A DNA stretch of 64,000 bases from Bordetella sp. H567 (GCF_001704295.1 NZ_CP012334.1:2864084-2928083), one strand, 5' to 3'. Positions 43,393 to 52,575 are shown, numbered from the stretch's first letter. Numbers and translations are program-made. The notes: generated by a model not told the origin, from the sequence alone.

Positions 43393-44882
43393 GGGCTGAT
43401 ACCCCGCTCAGTCCGCGCCTGTGTGTTATCCGAAGCGGGGAGCGTGAAATAGAACGTGGTTCCGGCACCCACCACCGATTGCAGGGTGACGTCGGAGCCG
43501 TACATTTCGAGGATCTTCTTGACCAAGGTCAGGCCGACGCCCGTGCTTTCGATACGGTCGCGCGGCGCCAGCGTCTGGAACAACTGGAAAATGCGTTCGT
43601 GGTGGCGCTCTTCTATGCCGGGGCCATTGTCCGCCACGGAAAAGCGCCAGCGTTCCCCTGCCGGCTCGCATCCGATGCGTACGATGCCCTGGGGCTTGTC
43701 CATGTATTTGATCGCATTGGAAATCAGGTTCTGGAAAACCTGCTGCATGCGCGTGCGTTCGGCGACCACGACAGGCAGCGGATCGTCGATGCTTACCTGG
43801 ATGTGCCCGGGGGGCGCCAGCAGGTCGATGATCTCCCGCACCAGCAGATCCAGGTCCACGGGTACGCGGGCCTCCTTGATGCGTCCGATCCGCGAATACT
43901 CCAGGATGCCGTCTATCAGGCCGCTCATGCGATGTACCCGGCCGGCGAGCAGCCGCAGGTGCTCGCGCCCCTCGTCGTCCAGCTTGTCCGCGTAGTCGGC
44001 CATCAGCCAGCTCGCCAGGGAGCTGATGCCGCGCAGCGGTGCCTTCAGGTCGTGCGAAACGATATAGGCGAAATTGGTCAGCTCCTCGTTTGCGCTCGTC
44101 ACCTCGCGCAGCAACTGCGCGTACTCGGCTTCGGAGCGCTTGCGTTCGGTGATGTCGCGCACCATGCCGGTGAACATGCGACGGTCGCCCACCCGCATTT
44201 CGGCGACGGCCAGGTCCATGGGAAACACCGTGCCATCCTTGCGCATGCCTACGACCTCGCGACCGATGCCGATGATCTTTTTCTCGCCAGTGCGCAGGTA
44301 GTGATCCAGGTAGCCGTCATGCATCTCCTGGTAAGGACTGGGCATCAGCATGGACACATTCCGCCCCAGCACTTCGGCTTCGGTATAGCCGAAGATGCGC
44401 ACGGCCGCGGGGTTGAAGCGTTCGATGCTGCCTCGTTCGTCGATGGTCACGATGGCATCGACGGCCGTGTCGAAGACTGCCCGCAGCCGGGCCTCGTTGT
44501 CCCGCACGGCCTGCTCCGCCTGCTTGCGGGGCCGGATGTCGCGGATGCTGATCATGAACAGGGGCAGGCCCCAGTGCGTGGTCAGGGGGGAAACACAGAC
44601 CTCCACGGGGAACGCCGTGCCGTCCGCCCGCCGCCCGGAGACTTCAAGGAATTCGGCGTCGGTGGCGTGGGCACGGCCCTCGCCCTGCCCGTCCACGCGC
44701 AAGTCTGGCAACAGGTCCGACAGGTGCAGGCCTGCCAGGCCGTCGGCCTCGTGGCCAAACAGGCGGGCGGTGGCGTCGTTGCCCATCGCGAGGCGACCCT
44801 GGGCGTCCGAGATAACGATCGCTTCCTTCGCGGATCGAATCAGCCAATCCAGCGTCTGGCTTTCCAGTATGTGGTCTTTCAT
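43389..44882 (-). CDS. FixL-like heme-PAS sensor histidine kinase
   Basis: A 497-aa cytoplasmic kinase: PAS 1 at about 8-118, PAS 2 at about 130-247, dimerisation domain with phospho-acceptor H277 (FAYIVSHDLKAPLRG) and a phytochrome-like ATPase domain (NLISNAIKYM, DNGPGI, GVGLTLVKKILEM). PAS 2 matches the heme domain of Bradyrhizobium FixL from memory: proximal His as H188 in MHDGYL, distal Arg as R208 in GIGREVVG, Ile/Leu pocket residues I203 and L224. The position equal to FixL R206 is H194. An oxygen-sensing role is likely. It heads the four-gene minus-strand operon. No strong ribosome site was seen; the start gives complete PAS 1. Confidence 0.9.
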   Translation of the reverse strand: MKDHILESQTLDWLIRSAKEAIVISDAQGRLAMGNDATARLFGHEADGLAGLHLSDLLPDLRVDGQGEGRAHATDAEFLEVSGRRADGTAFPVEVCVSPLTTHWGLPLFMISIRDIRPRKQAEQAVRDNEARLRAVFDTAVDAIVTIDERGSIERFNPAAVRIFGYTEAEVLGRNVSMLMPSPYQEMHDGYLDHYLRTGEKKIIGIGREVVGMRKDGTVFPMDLAVAEMRVGDRRMFTGMVRDITERKRSEAEYAQLLREVTSANEELTNFAYIVSHDLKAPLRGISSLASWLMADYADKLDDEGREHLRLLAGRVHRMSGLIDGILEYSRIGRIKEARVPVDLDLLVREIIDLLAPPGHIQVSIDDPLPVVVAERTRMQQVFQNLISNAIKYMDKPQGIVRIGCEPAGERWRFSVADNGPGIEERHHERIFQLFQTLAPRDRIESTGVGLTLVKKILEMYGSDVTLQSVVGAGTTFYFTLPASDNTQARTERGISP

Positions 44883-45070
44883 GCGATGGCGCGCGGCGGC
44901 CGGAATGAATGGATGGCGGAGGCGGCATCCGCATCGCGGCGCCGTTCGGACTTGCGTTCGATCCCGCGATTTTAAGCGAGCGCACACATTTCCGTGGCCC
45001 TTTTTGGGTTTCCATGAGCGGCCCGGGCACTCGGGCCCGGGCACGCATGGATACGCATCTTGCCCGTCAC

Positions 45071-45814
45071 TCAATGCATATGCAGGCCGCCGTTGATGGC
45101 CAAATTGGCGCCGGTGATATAGGCCGCGTCGTCGGACGCGATAAACACCGCCAGGGCCGCGACTTCCTCCGGCCGGCCCAGGCGCCTCAGGGGAATCAAA
45201 GGCAGCACCTTGGTCTCCAGGACGTTGGGCGGCATGCTGGTCACCATCCTGGTCGCCAGGTAGCCCGGGGAAATCGTATTGACGGTGACCCCGTGGGTGG
45301 CCATCTCCAGGGCCAGGGACATGGTGAAACCATGGATGCCCGCCTTGGCGGCGGCATAATTCGCTTGCCCGAACTGCCCACGCTGCCCATTGACGGACGA
45401 GATGTTGATGATCCGCCCCCAGCGCTTGGCCAGCATGCCTTCCAGGACGGGCTTGGTCATGTTGAATACCGAGTCCAGGTCGGTACGCAGGACACGGTCC
45501 CAATCGGCGTGCGTCATCTTCCGCACGCTCGCGTCTTTCGTGATGCCAGCGTTATTGACGAGGATGTCCACGGTCCCGACTTCCGCCTGGATGCGCTGCA
45601 CACAGGCCAGGCAGTTGTCGTAATCGGAGACGTCGGCGGGGTAGGCGGCGATGTCCATGCCCATGCGCCGGTGCTTGTCCAGCCAGTCCGATATATCGCG
45701 ATTCGCGGGCGAGGCCGTGACGACGATGCGGTGGTTTGCCTGATGGAACCGGGCCACCATGGCCTCGCCCAGCCCACCCATTCCACCTGTAATCAAAACG
45801 ATTCTTTGCGGCAT
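45071..45814 (-). CDS. phbB: Acetoacetyl-CoA reductase
   Basis: A 247-aa short-chain dehydrogenase of the PhbB/FabG group: nucleotide site VLITGGMGGLGEAM, NNAGITKDASVRKM, catalytic Ser in NISSVNGQRGQFG, Y-x-x-x-K in NYAAAKAGI. Reduces acetoacetyl-CoA to (R)-3-hydroxybutyryl-CoA with NADPH. The QRGQFGQ segment is typical of PhbB. ATG 45814 follows GGGAGG. Divergent from a PHB synthase with an FNR-type box between. Confidence 0.93.
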   Translation of the reverse strand: MPQRIVLITGGMGGLGEAMVARFHQANHRIVVTASPANRDISDWLDKHRRMGMDIAAYPADVSDYDNCLACVQRIQAEVGTVDILVNNAGITKDASVRKMTHADWDRVLRTDLDSVFNMTKPVLEGMLAKRWGRIINISSVNGQRGQFGQANYAAAKAGIHGFTMSLALEMATHGVTVNTISPGYLATRMVTSMPPNVLETKVLPLIPLRRLGRPEEVAALAVFIASDDAAYITGANLAINGGLHMH

Positions 45815-45910
45815 CCCGGCGCCCTCCCTGGTTCGCCGGGCCCGAACGGGGCGCACCCGGCCGATGATGAATGCAGTCTTCCCAGACTAGGCGTTTGCGC
45901 GGTTCCGGTA

Positions 45911-45924
45911 TTGACGCGCGTCAA
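45911..45924. promoter_or_regulatory. FNR/ANR-type box between phbB and phaC
   Basis: TTGAC-GCGC-GTCAA, a perfect palindrome. A class II start near 45959 fits phaC on the plus strand; it could also drive phbB, 97 bases away. Confidence 0.75.
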
Positions 45925-46010
45925 GGTCGCATCGGCTTGCGTTACATCAATACATCCTTTCGCCACTGTCCTAGCATCCCTGCATGATCCCAGTCTCACA
46001 AGGTGGCGCG

Positions 46011-47816
46011 ATGTCCAGGCACTTCGACGCGATGAAGGAACCGGCGATGAGCAGCGCCGCGGCGGGAAAAAATGCGCAGCCCGTGGCGTCCGGTCCGCCG
46101 CCGCAATGCGCCCCGCTGCCACCCGAGCCACCCTGGCATGGCCTGGACCGTCTCAGCCTGGCCGCGATCGCCCGCAATGCGGGTGGGGTCTCTCCGATCG
46201 GCATTTATCTCGACTGGCTCGATTGGGCCATGCACTTGGCCGTTTCCCCGGGCAAGCAGCTCTCCCTCCTGCAGAGCGCGCAGCTTTCCCCGGAACAAGC
46301 CGCCGCGCGATACCAGGCCCGCCACCACAAACCCGATCCGCGTTTCCGCCACCCGGATTGGACGAACTGGCCGTACAGCGTATGGCGCACGGCGTTCCAA
46401 CGCATGGAGGGCGGCTGGGACGCGGCGACCCATGATGTCCGCGGCGTGTCGACACAGCACGCGAAAGTAATGAATTTCATCGGCCGGCAAGTGCTGGACA
46501 TACTGTCGCCCAGCAACTTCTGGTTCACCAACCCCGAGGTGATGGAAACGGTCGTGCAGACCCATGGGTTGAATCTGCTGCAAGGCGCCCGACGCCTGCA
46601 CGCGGATGCCTGGGACCTGTTGTCGAATTGCGCCCCCGGCACATCGGCGGAAAACCGCCAGGTTTTCCGGGTCGGCAAGGACGTCGCCGCCACGCCCGGT
46701 GTCGTGGTTTACCGCAATGCGCTTTTCGAGCTCATCCGGTATGCGCCGCGCACGCGTCAAGCCTGGCGCGAACCCGTCGTGATCGTGCCGTCGTGGCTGC
46801 TGAAGTACTACATCCTGGACCTGTCCCCGCACAATTCTCTGGTGCGATATCTGGTGGATCAGGGCCATACCGTCTTCGCGGTGTCCTGGAAGAATCCGCG
46901 CGACGAAGCGCGCGATTGGGGGCTGCCCGAGTATCTGCACGACGGCTTGTTCACCGCGCTTCGGCATGCGTCGCAGGAATGCGGCGGCTGCGCGGTCCAT
47001 GGGGTGGGCTACTGCCTGGGCGGCACGCTGCTGTCCATCGGCGCCGCGGCGCTGGCGCGCCGCCACGAACGCCGTCCGCTGCTGCGCAGCGTCACCTTGC
47101 TGGCCGCGCAGACGGACTTCGAAGAGCCGGGAGAACTCGGCCTGTTCCTGAGTCCCAGCGGGGTCGCCTGCCTGGATGCCCTGATGTGGCAGCAAGGCTA
47201 CCTGGACGGCAAGCAGCTCGCCGGCGTGTTCCAGATATTGAACTCGCGCGACCTGATCTGGTCGCGCCTGGTCAGGGATTACCTGCTGGGACGACAACTG
47301 CAGATCAACGATCTGATGACGTGGAATGCCGACACCACGCGCCTTCCCTACAAGATGCACAGCCAGACCCTGCACGAGCTGTATCTGGACAATGATCTGG
47401 CGGCCGGCCGCCTGTGCGTGGACGGAGAACCGGTCGCCTTGGCCGATATCCGGTCGCCGATGTATGTCGTCGCCACGGAGCGCGACCATATCTCGCCCTG
47501 GGAATCGGTCTACAAGCTTCACCTTCTGAACCACCGGGACCTGACGTTCGTACTGTGCTCCGGGGGACACAACGTCGGAATCGTCAGCGAACCGGGCCGG
47601 CCGCACCATTATTTCCGGTGGCGGCTGCGGCATCGCGGGGAACGCTACCGGCCCCCGGGCGAATGGCAGGCACACGCCGACAAGGTCGACGGATCCTGGT
47701 GGCCGCACTGGCAGGCATGGCTGGCCAGGCATTCCAGCGCCAAGGGCGCGCCGCCGGCCTTTCCGCCGGATACCGCCTTGTGCGATGCGCCCGGAACCTA
47801 TGTGTACGAGCACTGA
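46011..47816 (+). CDS. phaC: Class I poly(3-hydroxybutyrate) synthase
   Basis: A 601-aa PhaC with the family lipase-like box VGYCLGGTL (Cys nucleophile), catalytic Asp in VATERDHISPW and His in SGGHNVGIV. Polymerises hydroxybutyryl-CoA to PHB granules. The start is uncertain: 46011 follows AAGGTGG; ATG 45984 and 46047 are alternatives. The divergent phbB makes its substrate. Storage under oxygen limitation would consume NADPH and acetyl-CoA. Confidence 0.93.
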   Translation: MSRHFDAMKEPAMSSAAAGKNAQPVASGPPPQCAPLPPEPPWHGLDRLSLAAIARNAGGVSPIGIYLDWLDWAMHLAVSPGKQLSLLQSAQLSPEQAAARYQARHHKPDPRFRHPDWTNWPYSVWRTAFQRMEGGWDAATHDVRGVSTQHAKVMNFIGRQVLDILSPSNFWFTNPEVMETVVQTHGLNLLQGARRLHADAWDLLSNCAPGTSAENRQVFRVGKDVAATPGVVVYRNALFELIRYAPRTRQAWREPVVIVPSWLLKYYILDLSPHNSLVRYLVDQGHTVFAVSWKNPRDEARDWGLPEYLHDGLFTALRHASQECGGCAVHGVGYCLGGTLLSIGAAALARRHERRPLLRSVTLLAAQTDFEEPGELGLFLSPSGVACLDALMWQQGYLDGKQLAGVFQILNSRDLIWSRLVRDYLLGRQLQINDLMTWNADTTRLPYKMHSQTLHELYLDNDLAAGRLCVDGEPVALADIRSPMYVVATERDHISPWESVYKLHLLNHRDLTFVLCSGGHNVGIVSEPGRPHHYFRWRLRHRGERYRPPGEWQAHADKVDGSWWPHWQAWLARHSSAKGAPPAFPPDTALCDAPGTYVYEH

Positions 47817-47848
47817 GCCTGTGACATCGGCCCTCCAGGACGAGGGCG

Positions 47849-47864
47849 CGTAACAGCCGTTACG
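47849..47864. promoter_or_regulatory. Inverted repeat just upstream of an FNR-type box
   Basis: CGTAAC-AGCC-GTTACG, perfect 6+6 dyad 15 bases before the FNR-type box at 47879. It could be a second operator; no known consensus is matched. Confidence 0.4.
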
Positions 47865-47878
47865 GGACGGGATGCCAT

Positions 47879-47892
47879 TTGACGCAGATCAA
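47879..47892 (+). promoter_or_regulatory. FNR/ANR-type box of the small-protein and Usp operon
   Basis: TTGAC-GCAG-ATCAA. The predicted start near 47927 leaves an 18-base leader, with a CACACT at the -10 position (47915-47920). Confidence 0.7.
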
Positions 47893-47944
47893 GAACGCAT
47901 GGCGACGCACATCACACACTGCTTTCTGCACTTGGGAGAACATC

Positions 47945-48133
47945 ATGAAAGCAGAACCGTATGACGTCACGCGGATGGCCGCGCAACTCATCCAATTCGT
48001 CCTGGCCGCCGGGCTCGATATCGAAGATTCGATACGGACGCTGGAAACCGCGGAGCGGCTGCTGCGCGAGACCAGCGACCGGGCACGCCGGCAAGATCCG
48101 GAAGCGGGCCGCGACCAGCCGTCGCTACATTGA
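47945..48133 (+). CDS. Small 62-aa protein, unknown function
   Basis: MKAEPYDVTRMAAQLIQFVL, then helical sequence ending in a basic/acidic tail. No membrane segment or motif is recognised. GGGAG precedes the ATG, and the predicted FNR-dependent transcript starts 18 bases upstream. It lies directly ahead of a universal stress gene (17 bases), so the two are co-expressed. The DNA-binding or adaptor role of similar small proteins is not shown here. Confidence 0.7.
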   Translation: MKAEPYDVTRMAAQLIQFVLAAGLDIEDSIRTLETAERLLRETSDRARRQDPEAGRDQPSLH

Positions 48134-48150
48134 CCATAAAGAGAAAACCC

Positions 48151-48576
48151 ATGACCAGCATACTCGTCCCGATGGACGGATCCGACAACGCGATCCGCGC
48201 CCTGAACTACGTGATCGACCACGCCAAAGCCTATGCGCCCCTGACGGTACAGCTGCTCAACGTCCAGATCCCTATCCTGTCGGGCAACGTACGCTTGTTC
48301 ATCGACGCCGCGACCGTCCGGCGCTACCACGACGAAGAAGGCGAAGCCGCGCTGGCGAAGGCCAGGCCGTTTCTGGAGCGAGCGGGCATACCCTATAACT
48401 CCCATATCAAGGTGGGGCATGTGGCGGAGACGATCGCATCGATGGCCGACGAGCACAAATGCGACCAGATCGTGATGGGTACGCGCGGGCTCGGTGCCGC
48501 ATCGGGAATGTGGCTGGGCTCCGTCACCAGGAAAACGCTGAGCCTGGCGCATGTTCCGGTGACCGTGGTGAAGTAG
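48151..48576 (+). CDS. Universal stress protein (UspA family)
   Basis: A 141-aa single-domain Usp: MTSILVPMDGSDNAIRAL at the start, IVMGTRGLGAASGMWLGSVT nucleotide loop, ending VPVTVVK. The ATG at 48151 is preferred over an in-frame TTG at 48130. Second of the two-gene FNR-linked operon. Confidence 0.93.
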   Translation: MTSILVPMDGSDNAIRALNYVIDHAKAYAPLTVQLLNVQIPILSGNVRLFIDAATVRRYHDEEGEAALAKARPFLERAGIPYNSHIKVGHVAETIASMADEHKCDQIVMGTRGLGAASGMWLGSVTRKTLSLAHVPVTVVK

Positions 48577-48650
48577 AAGACGGCACCTCGAACAGCGCGG
48601 GCCGTGCGCGGCGTGACGCAGCATCGCGCCGCCGCGTGCTTGCCGCAGGC

Positions 48651-51377
48651 TCAGCGCACGTACACCGGATCTACCGCCAGCGGCTGCACGGGCCCGATGT
48701 CGGCACTGTTCAGCGCCAGGCGGATCAGGACTTCCGATCCCATGCCCTGCGATTGCGCGCCAAAGCCGCAGCGCCGCGCCAGTTCCAGCATGGCGACGTT
48801 GTCGCCCATGACCGTTCCCCACAGCGATCCCATCCCGCGCCCGGCGCAATAGCGGATCAGGCGCGTCAGCAAAAGCGTACCGAGACCGCGGTTCTTCAGG
48901 TCGGATCGCACCATCAGGGCAAACTCGGCGGACTCCAGGTCGGGATCCGCGATCGCCCGGGCCTCGCCCAACACGCAGGCCGCCCCGTCGGCGTCCTTGC
49001 GGATCGCCAGGAAAGCCATCTCGCGGTCGTAATCCAGTTGCACCATGCGGGCCAGCTCACGGTGCTGCAGCTGGCCGATCATGCCAAAAAAACGGCGCCT
49101 CACGTCGTCCGGCGTCAACGCGGTGAAAAAGCGGGCGTACCGTGCCTCGTCGTCCGGACGGGCCGGCCTGATCAGGATGGTGGAATCGCCCCAGGGCATG
49201 CGCTCTTCCAGTGCCGCCGGATACGGCAGGATGGACAGGCGGTCGGTGGCCAGGCCGGCATGCCGGGCGACGCCGACGCGCGCGTCGACGGCGACCACGC
49301 CGCCGGCGTCGGCCAATAGCGGATTGATGTCCAGGCTGACGATCTCCGGGATATCGCACATCAGCCGCGACACCTGCATCAGCACCCGGTAGAGGGCCAC
49401 GTGGTCGATGGCGGGCTGGTCCCGATACCCGGCCAGCAGCGCCGCCACGCGCGTACGCGCCACCATGTCGCGGGCCAGCGGCTCGTTCAGCGGGACCAGT
49501 CCCACCGCGCGGTCCGCCACGACCTCCACCGCCGTGCCGCCGTGGCCAAACAGGACGATGGGGCCGAATACCGCGTCCACCGAGGCGCCGACGATCAGCT
49601 CGTGCGCATGCGGCCGGCGCAGCATCTTCTGGACGATGAAGCCTTCGATCGACGCGTCGGGCCGCAACTGGCCGGTCCGCCGCACGATGGCCCGGACAGC
49701 GCCCCGGACCTGGTCCGCGGTTTCGAGGTCCAGCGCCACGCCGCCGGCGTCGGATTTGTGCGATATCGCCGAAGACAGGATCTTCACCGCCACGGGATAG
49801 CCCAGCGCCGCCGCGCAGGCAACCGCCTGTTCGGCGTCGGCCGCGATGCGGGTCTCCAGCACGGGTATCCCGTAGGCGGCCAGGACCGCCTTGGCCTCGC
49901 TGTCCGCCAGCATGGTCCGGCCGGCAGCGAGCACGCCCGCGACGATGGCGCGGACCTGCTCGGGATTGCCTGTCGTTTCACCGCCGTCCGACGAGGGCGT
50001 CTCCAGCAGCAGCGCCTGGTTGCGCTGGTACTCCACGACGTACAGGAACGCGTCCACGGCTTGTTCGGGCGTGTCGTAGGTGGGAATGCCGGCCCGGCGG
50101 AAGCGTTTGCGCGCATGGGATACGGCGTCGCCGCCCAGCCAGGACGCGAACACATTGCGTGGCGCGGCCACGATAGCGGACTGCAGGGCCGCCGCGATGT
50201 CCTCGCTGGGCACGATGGCGGTGGGCGCATGCAGGAACAGCACGGCATCGCTGCCGCGATCGCGCAGCAGGATATCCATCGCCTCCACGTAACGGCTTAC
50301 CGGTGCGTCGCCCACGATATCCACGGGATTGGCGTGCGACCAGGTCGCGGGGAGCACGGCATTCAACGCGTCCAGGGTGGCGGGGTCCAGCGGCGCCAGC
50401 GTACCGCCGCCGCGCACCAGCGCATCGGTCGCCATGACGCCGGCGCCTCCACCGTTGGTCATGATGGCCAGGCGGTCGCCGCGCAAGGGGCGCGCGCGCG
50501 CCAGCGTTTCGACGGCACCGAACAGCTCGTCCGTGGTGTCCACGCGCAGCATGCCGGCGCGGCGTATCGCGGCGTCGTAGACAATGTCCGAACCGGCCAG
50601 CGCGCCGGTATGCGTGGCCGCGGCGCGCGCGCCTTCGGCCGCCCGGCCCGCCTTGACCACGACGACGGGCTTGTTGCGCGCCGCGCGCCGCGCCGCCGAC
50701 ATGAATTTGCGGGCCGCGGTCACCGACTCGACATACAGCAGGATGGCACGGGCGTCCCCGCAATCGGACAGGTAGTCCAGCACATCGCCAAGATCGACGT
50801 CCGCGCTATCGCCCAGCGTGATGAAATGCGAAAAACCGATATTGCGGCTGTTCGACCAGTCCAGCACCGCGGTGGCCAACGCACCGGACTGCGAGACGAA
50901 GGCCAGCCGCCCGCGCAACGCCATGGCGGGCGCGAAACTGGCGTTCAGGCCCAGCCCCGGGATCAGGACTCCCAGGCAATTGGGACCGAGTATGCGCAGC
51001 AAGTGCGGCCGCGCCGCGGCCAGCATCGCCGCCCGCAAGGCGCCTCCCGCGACCGTTGCCGCGGACAGGCCGGCGCTCAAGACCACCGCGGCCTTCGTGC
51101 CCTTGGCTCCCAGCTCGGCGATCAGTCCGGGGACTGTCGCGGCCGGCGTGCAGATGACCGCGAGATCAGGAGCGGCCGGGAGGCTCGCGATATCGGGATA
51201 ACACGGGATGCCGCGCACGACGCAGTGCTTGGGATTGACGGCATAGATCTTGCCCGCGTAGCCCGCCGCCCGGACATTGGACAGCACGTGGGCGCCGACG
51301 GCACAGGGCCGCTCCGAGGCGCCGACGATCGCCACCGACGCGGGCTGGAACAAGGCCCTTAGATTCCTGATGCTCAT
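48651..51377 (-). CDS. ADP-forming acyl-CoA synthetase fused to GNAT acetyltransferase
   Basis: A 908-aa fusion. The N-terminal part is a CoA-binding/succinyl-CoA-ligase-like module (ASVAIVGASERP, LRILGPNCLGVL), followed by a ligase domain (MTNGGGAGVMATDALV), an ATP-grasp-like domain (YPVAVKILSSAISHKSDAGG, GASVDAVFGPIVLFGHGG) and a C-terminal GNAT acetyltransferase (LMVRSDLKNRGLGTLLLTRL). This is the Pat/YfiQ architecture of protein lysine acetyltransferases and ADP-forming acetate-CoA ligases. The long in-frame N-terminal extension to 51890 overlaps the alcohol dehydrogenase and is rejected. Divergent from the dehydrogenase with an FNR-type box between. Confidence 0.93.
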   Translation of the reverse strand: MSIRNLRALFQPASVAIVGASERPCAVGAHVLSNVRAAGYAGKIYAVNPKHCVVRGIPCYPDIASLPAAPDLAVICTPAATVPGLIAELGAKGTKAAVVLSAGLSAATVAGGALRAAMLAAARPHLLRILGPNCLGVLIPGLGLNASFAPAMALRGRLAFVSQSGALATAVLDWSNSRNIGFSHFITLGDSADVDLGDVLDYLSDCGDARAILLYVESVTAARKFMSAARRAARNKPVVVVKAGRAAEGARAAATHTGALAGSDIVYDAAIRRAGMLRVDTTDELFGAVETLARARPLRGDRLAIMTNGGGAGVMATDALVRGGGTLAPLDPATLDALNAVLPATWSHANPVDIVGDAPVSRYVEAMDILLRDRGSDAVLFLHAPTAIVPSEDIAAALQSAIVAAPRNVFASWLGGDAVSHARKRFRRAGIPTYDTPEQAVDAFLYVVEYQRNQALLLETPSSDGGETTGNPEQVRAIVAGVLAAGRTMLADSEAKAVLAAYGIPVLETRIAADAEQAVACAAALGYPVAVKILSSAISHKSDAGGVALDLETADQVRGAVRAIVRRTGQLRPDASIEGFIVQKMLRRPHAHELIVGASVDAVFGPIVLFGHGGTAVEVVADRAVGLVPLNEPLARDMVARTRVAALLAGYRDQPAIDHVALYRVLMQVSRLMCDIPEIVSLDINPLLADAGGVVAVDARVGVARHAGLATDRLSILPYPAALEERMPWGDSTILIRPARPDDEARYARFFTALTPDDVRRRFFGMIGQLQHRELARMVQLDYDREMAFLAIRKDADGAACVLGEARAIADPDLESAEFALMVRSDLKNRGLGTLLLTRLIRYCAGRGMGSLWGTVMGDNVAMLELARRCGFGAQSQGMGSEVLIRLALNSADIGPVQPLAVDPVYVR

Positions 51378-51486
51378 CTTCGTCTTCCCGCAAACAGTCC
51401 ATGCCGGCGCGCGGCGACATCGCCGATGCCATCCGCGCGGATCGACCCACGCAGGTAGACCTTCCTCCATCCGGCGACATGGCGTG

Positions 51487-51500
51487 TTGATCCACGTCAA
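51487..51500. promoter_or_regulatory. FNR/ANR-type box between the synthetase and alcohol dehydrogenase
   Basis: TTGAT-CCAC-GTCAA. Predicted plus-strand start near 51535 with TACATT at 51522-51527 as -10, and 24 bases of leader to the dehydrogenase ATG. Confidence 0.75.
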
Positions 51501-51558
51501 CGCGGCCGCTGCCACGGCCGCTACATTTGGATCCAATGGCCACATCGAAGGAGGCGCC

Positions 51559-52542
51559 ATGGATGCGATGGTCTTGCACAAGCCAGGCCAGGCTCTCACG
51601 CTCGAAACGCGGGCGCTGCCCCACCCGGCCCCAGGCCAGGTCCGTATCCGCGTCGAGGCCTGCGGCATCTGCCGCACCGACCTGCACGTCGTGGACGGCG
51701 AGCTGCCCGACCCTGCCTTGCCCATCGTTCCCGGACACGAGATCGTGGGTATCGTCGAAGCGCTCGGCACGGAGCGGCCGGGCCTGGTTCCCGGCATGCG
51801 CGTGGGGGTGTCCTGGCTGGCGCATACCTGCGGCCATTGCCCATACTGCGGCAGCGGCCGCGAGAACCTGTGCGATACGCCGCTGTTCACGGGCTATACG
51901 CGCGACGGCGGATTCGCCACGCACGTCCTGGCCGATGCCGGCTTCGTGTTTCCACTGGCGGGCTTCAGCGATCCGGTCGCGGCGGCACCCTTGATGTGCG
52001 CCGGCCTGATCGGATGGCGATCGCTGCGCGCTGCCGGCGATGCCCGGCGCATCGGCCTGTACGGATTTGGCGCCGCCGCGCATATCCTGGCCCAGGTCTG
52101 CCGCTGGCAGGGACGATCGGTGTATGCCTTCACCCGACCCGGCGATGAGGCGGCGCAGGCCCTTGCGCATACGCTGGGGGCGGTCTGGACGGGCGGAGCC
52201 GACCAGCGGCCGCCCGTCGCCTTGGATGCGGCGATCATCTTCGCGCCCGTGGGCGCGCTGGTGCCGGCCGCACTGGCGGCCGTGCACAAGGGCGGACGGG
52301 TGGTTTGCGGTGGCATACACATGAGCGACATCCCGGGCTTTCCTTACCGGCTGCTGTGGGAAGAGCGGCAAATCGTGTCCGTGGCCAACCTGACGCGTCG
52401 CGATGGCGAGGAGTTCCTGGGCGTCGCCGCCGCCGCCCAGGTCCAGACGCATACCAAGGCCTATCCGCTTTCGCACGCCAACGAGGCACTTGCGGACCTG
52501 CGCGAAGGCAGGCTGGCGGGCGCGGCCGTGCTGGTGCCTTGA
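51559..52542 (+). CDS. Zinc-dependent alcohol dehydrogenase family protein
   Basis: A 327-aa MDR dehydrogenase: catalytic zinc site ACGICRTDLHVVDGE and VPGHEIVGIV, structural zinc cysteines in CGHCPYCGSGRENLC, nucleotide fold around LYGFGAAAHI. An AAGGAGG precedes the ATG. Ethanol or aldehyde interconversion as electron sink in oxygen limitation would fit the FNR-type box and the divergent acyl-CoA synthetase. Confidence 0.93.
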   Translation: MDAMVLHKPGQALTLETRALPHPAPGQVRIRVEACGICRTDLHVVDGELPDPALPIVPGHEIVGIVEALGTERPGLVPGMRVGVSWLAHTCGHCPYCGSGRENLCDTPLFTGYTRDGGFATHVLADAGFVFPLAGFSDPVAAAPLMCAGLIGWRSLRAAGDARRIGLYGFGAAAHILAQVCRWQGRSVYAFTRPGDEAAQALAHTLGAVWTGGADQRPPVALDAAIIFAPVGALVPAALAAVHKGGRVVCGGIHMSDIPGFPYRLLWEERQIVSVANLTRRDGEEFLGVAAAAQVQTHTKAYPLSHANEALADLREGRLAGAAVLVP

Positions 52543-52575
52543 CGTCCGCCCGGCAGCGCGCGGGCCTCAGGGCGC

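Noticed and set aside
44997-45044. Terminator after phbB (GC-rich self-complementary stretch and T-run)
   Set aside because: The T-run is on the wrong strand and the stem is not adjacent to it; not supported enough to list.
51378-51890. In-frame N-terminal extension of the acyl-CoA synthetase
   Set aside because: It overlaps the alcohol dehydrogenase and the FNR-type box and has no sequence likeness to the family.
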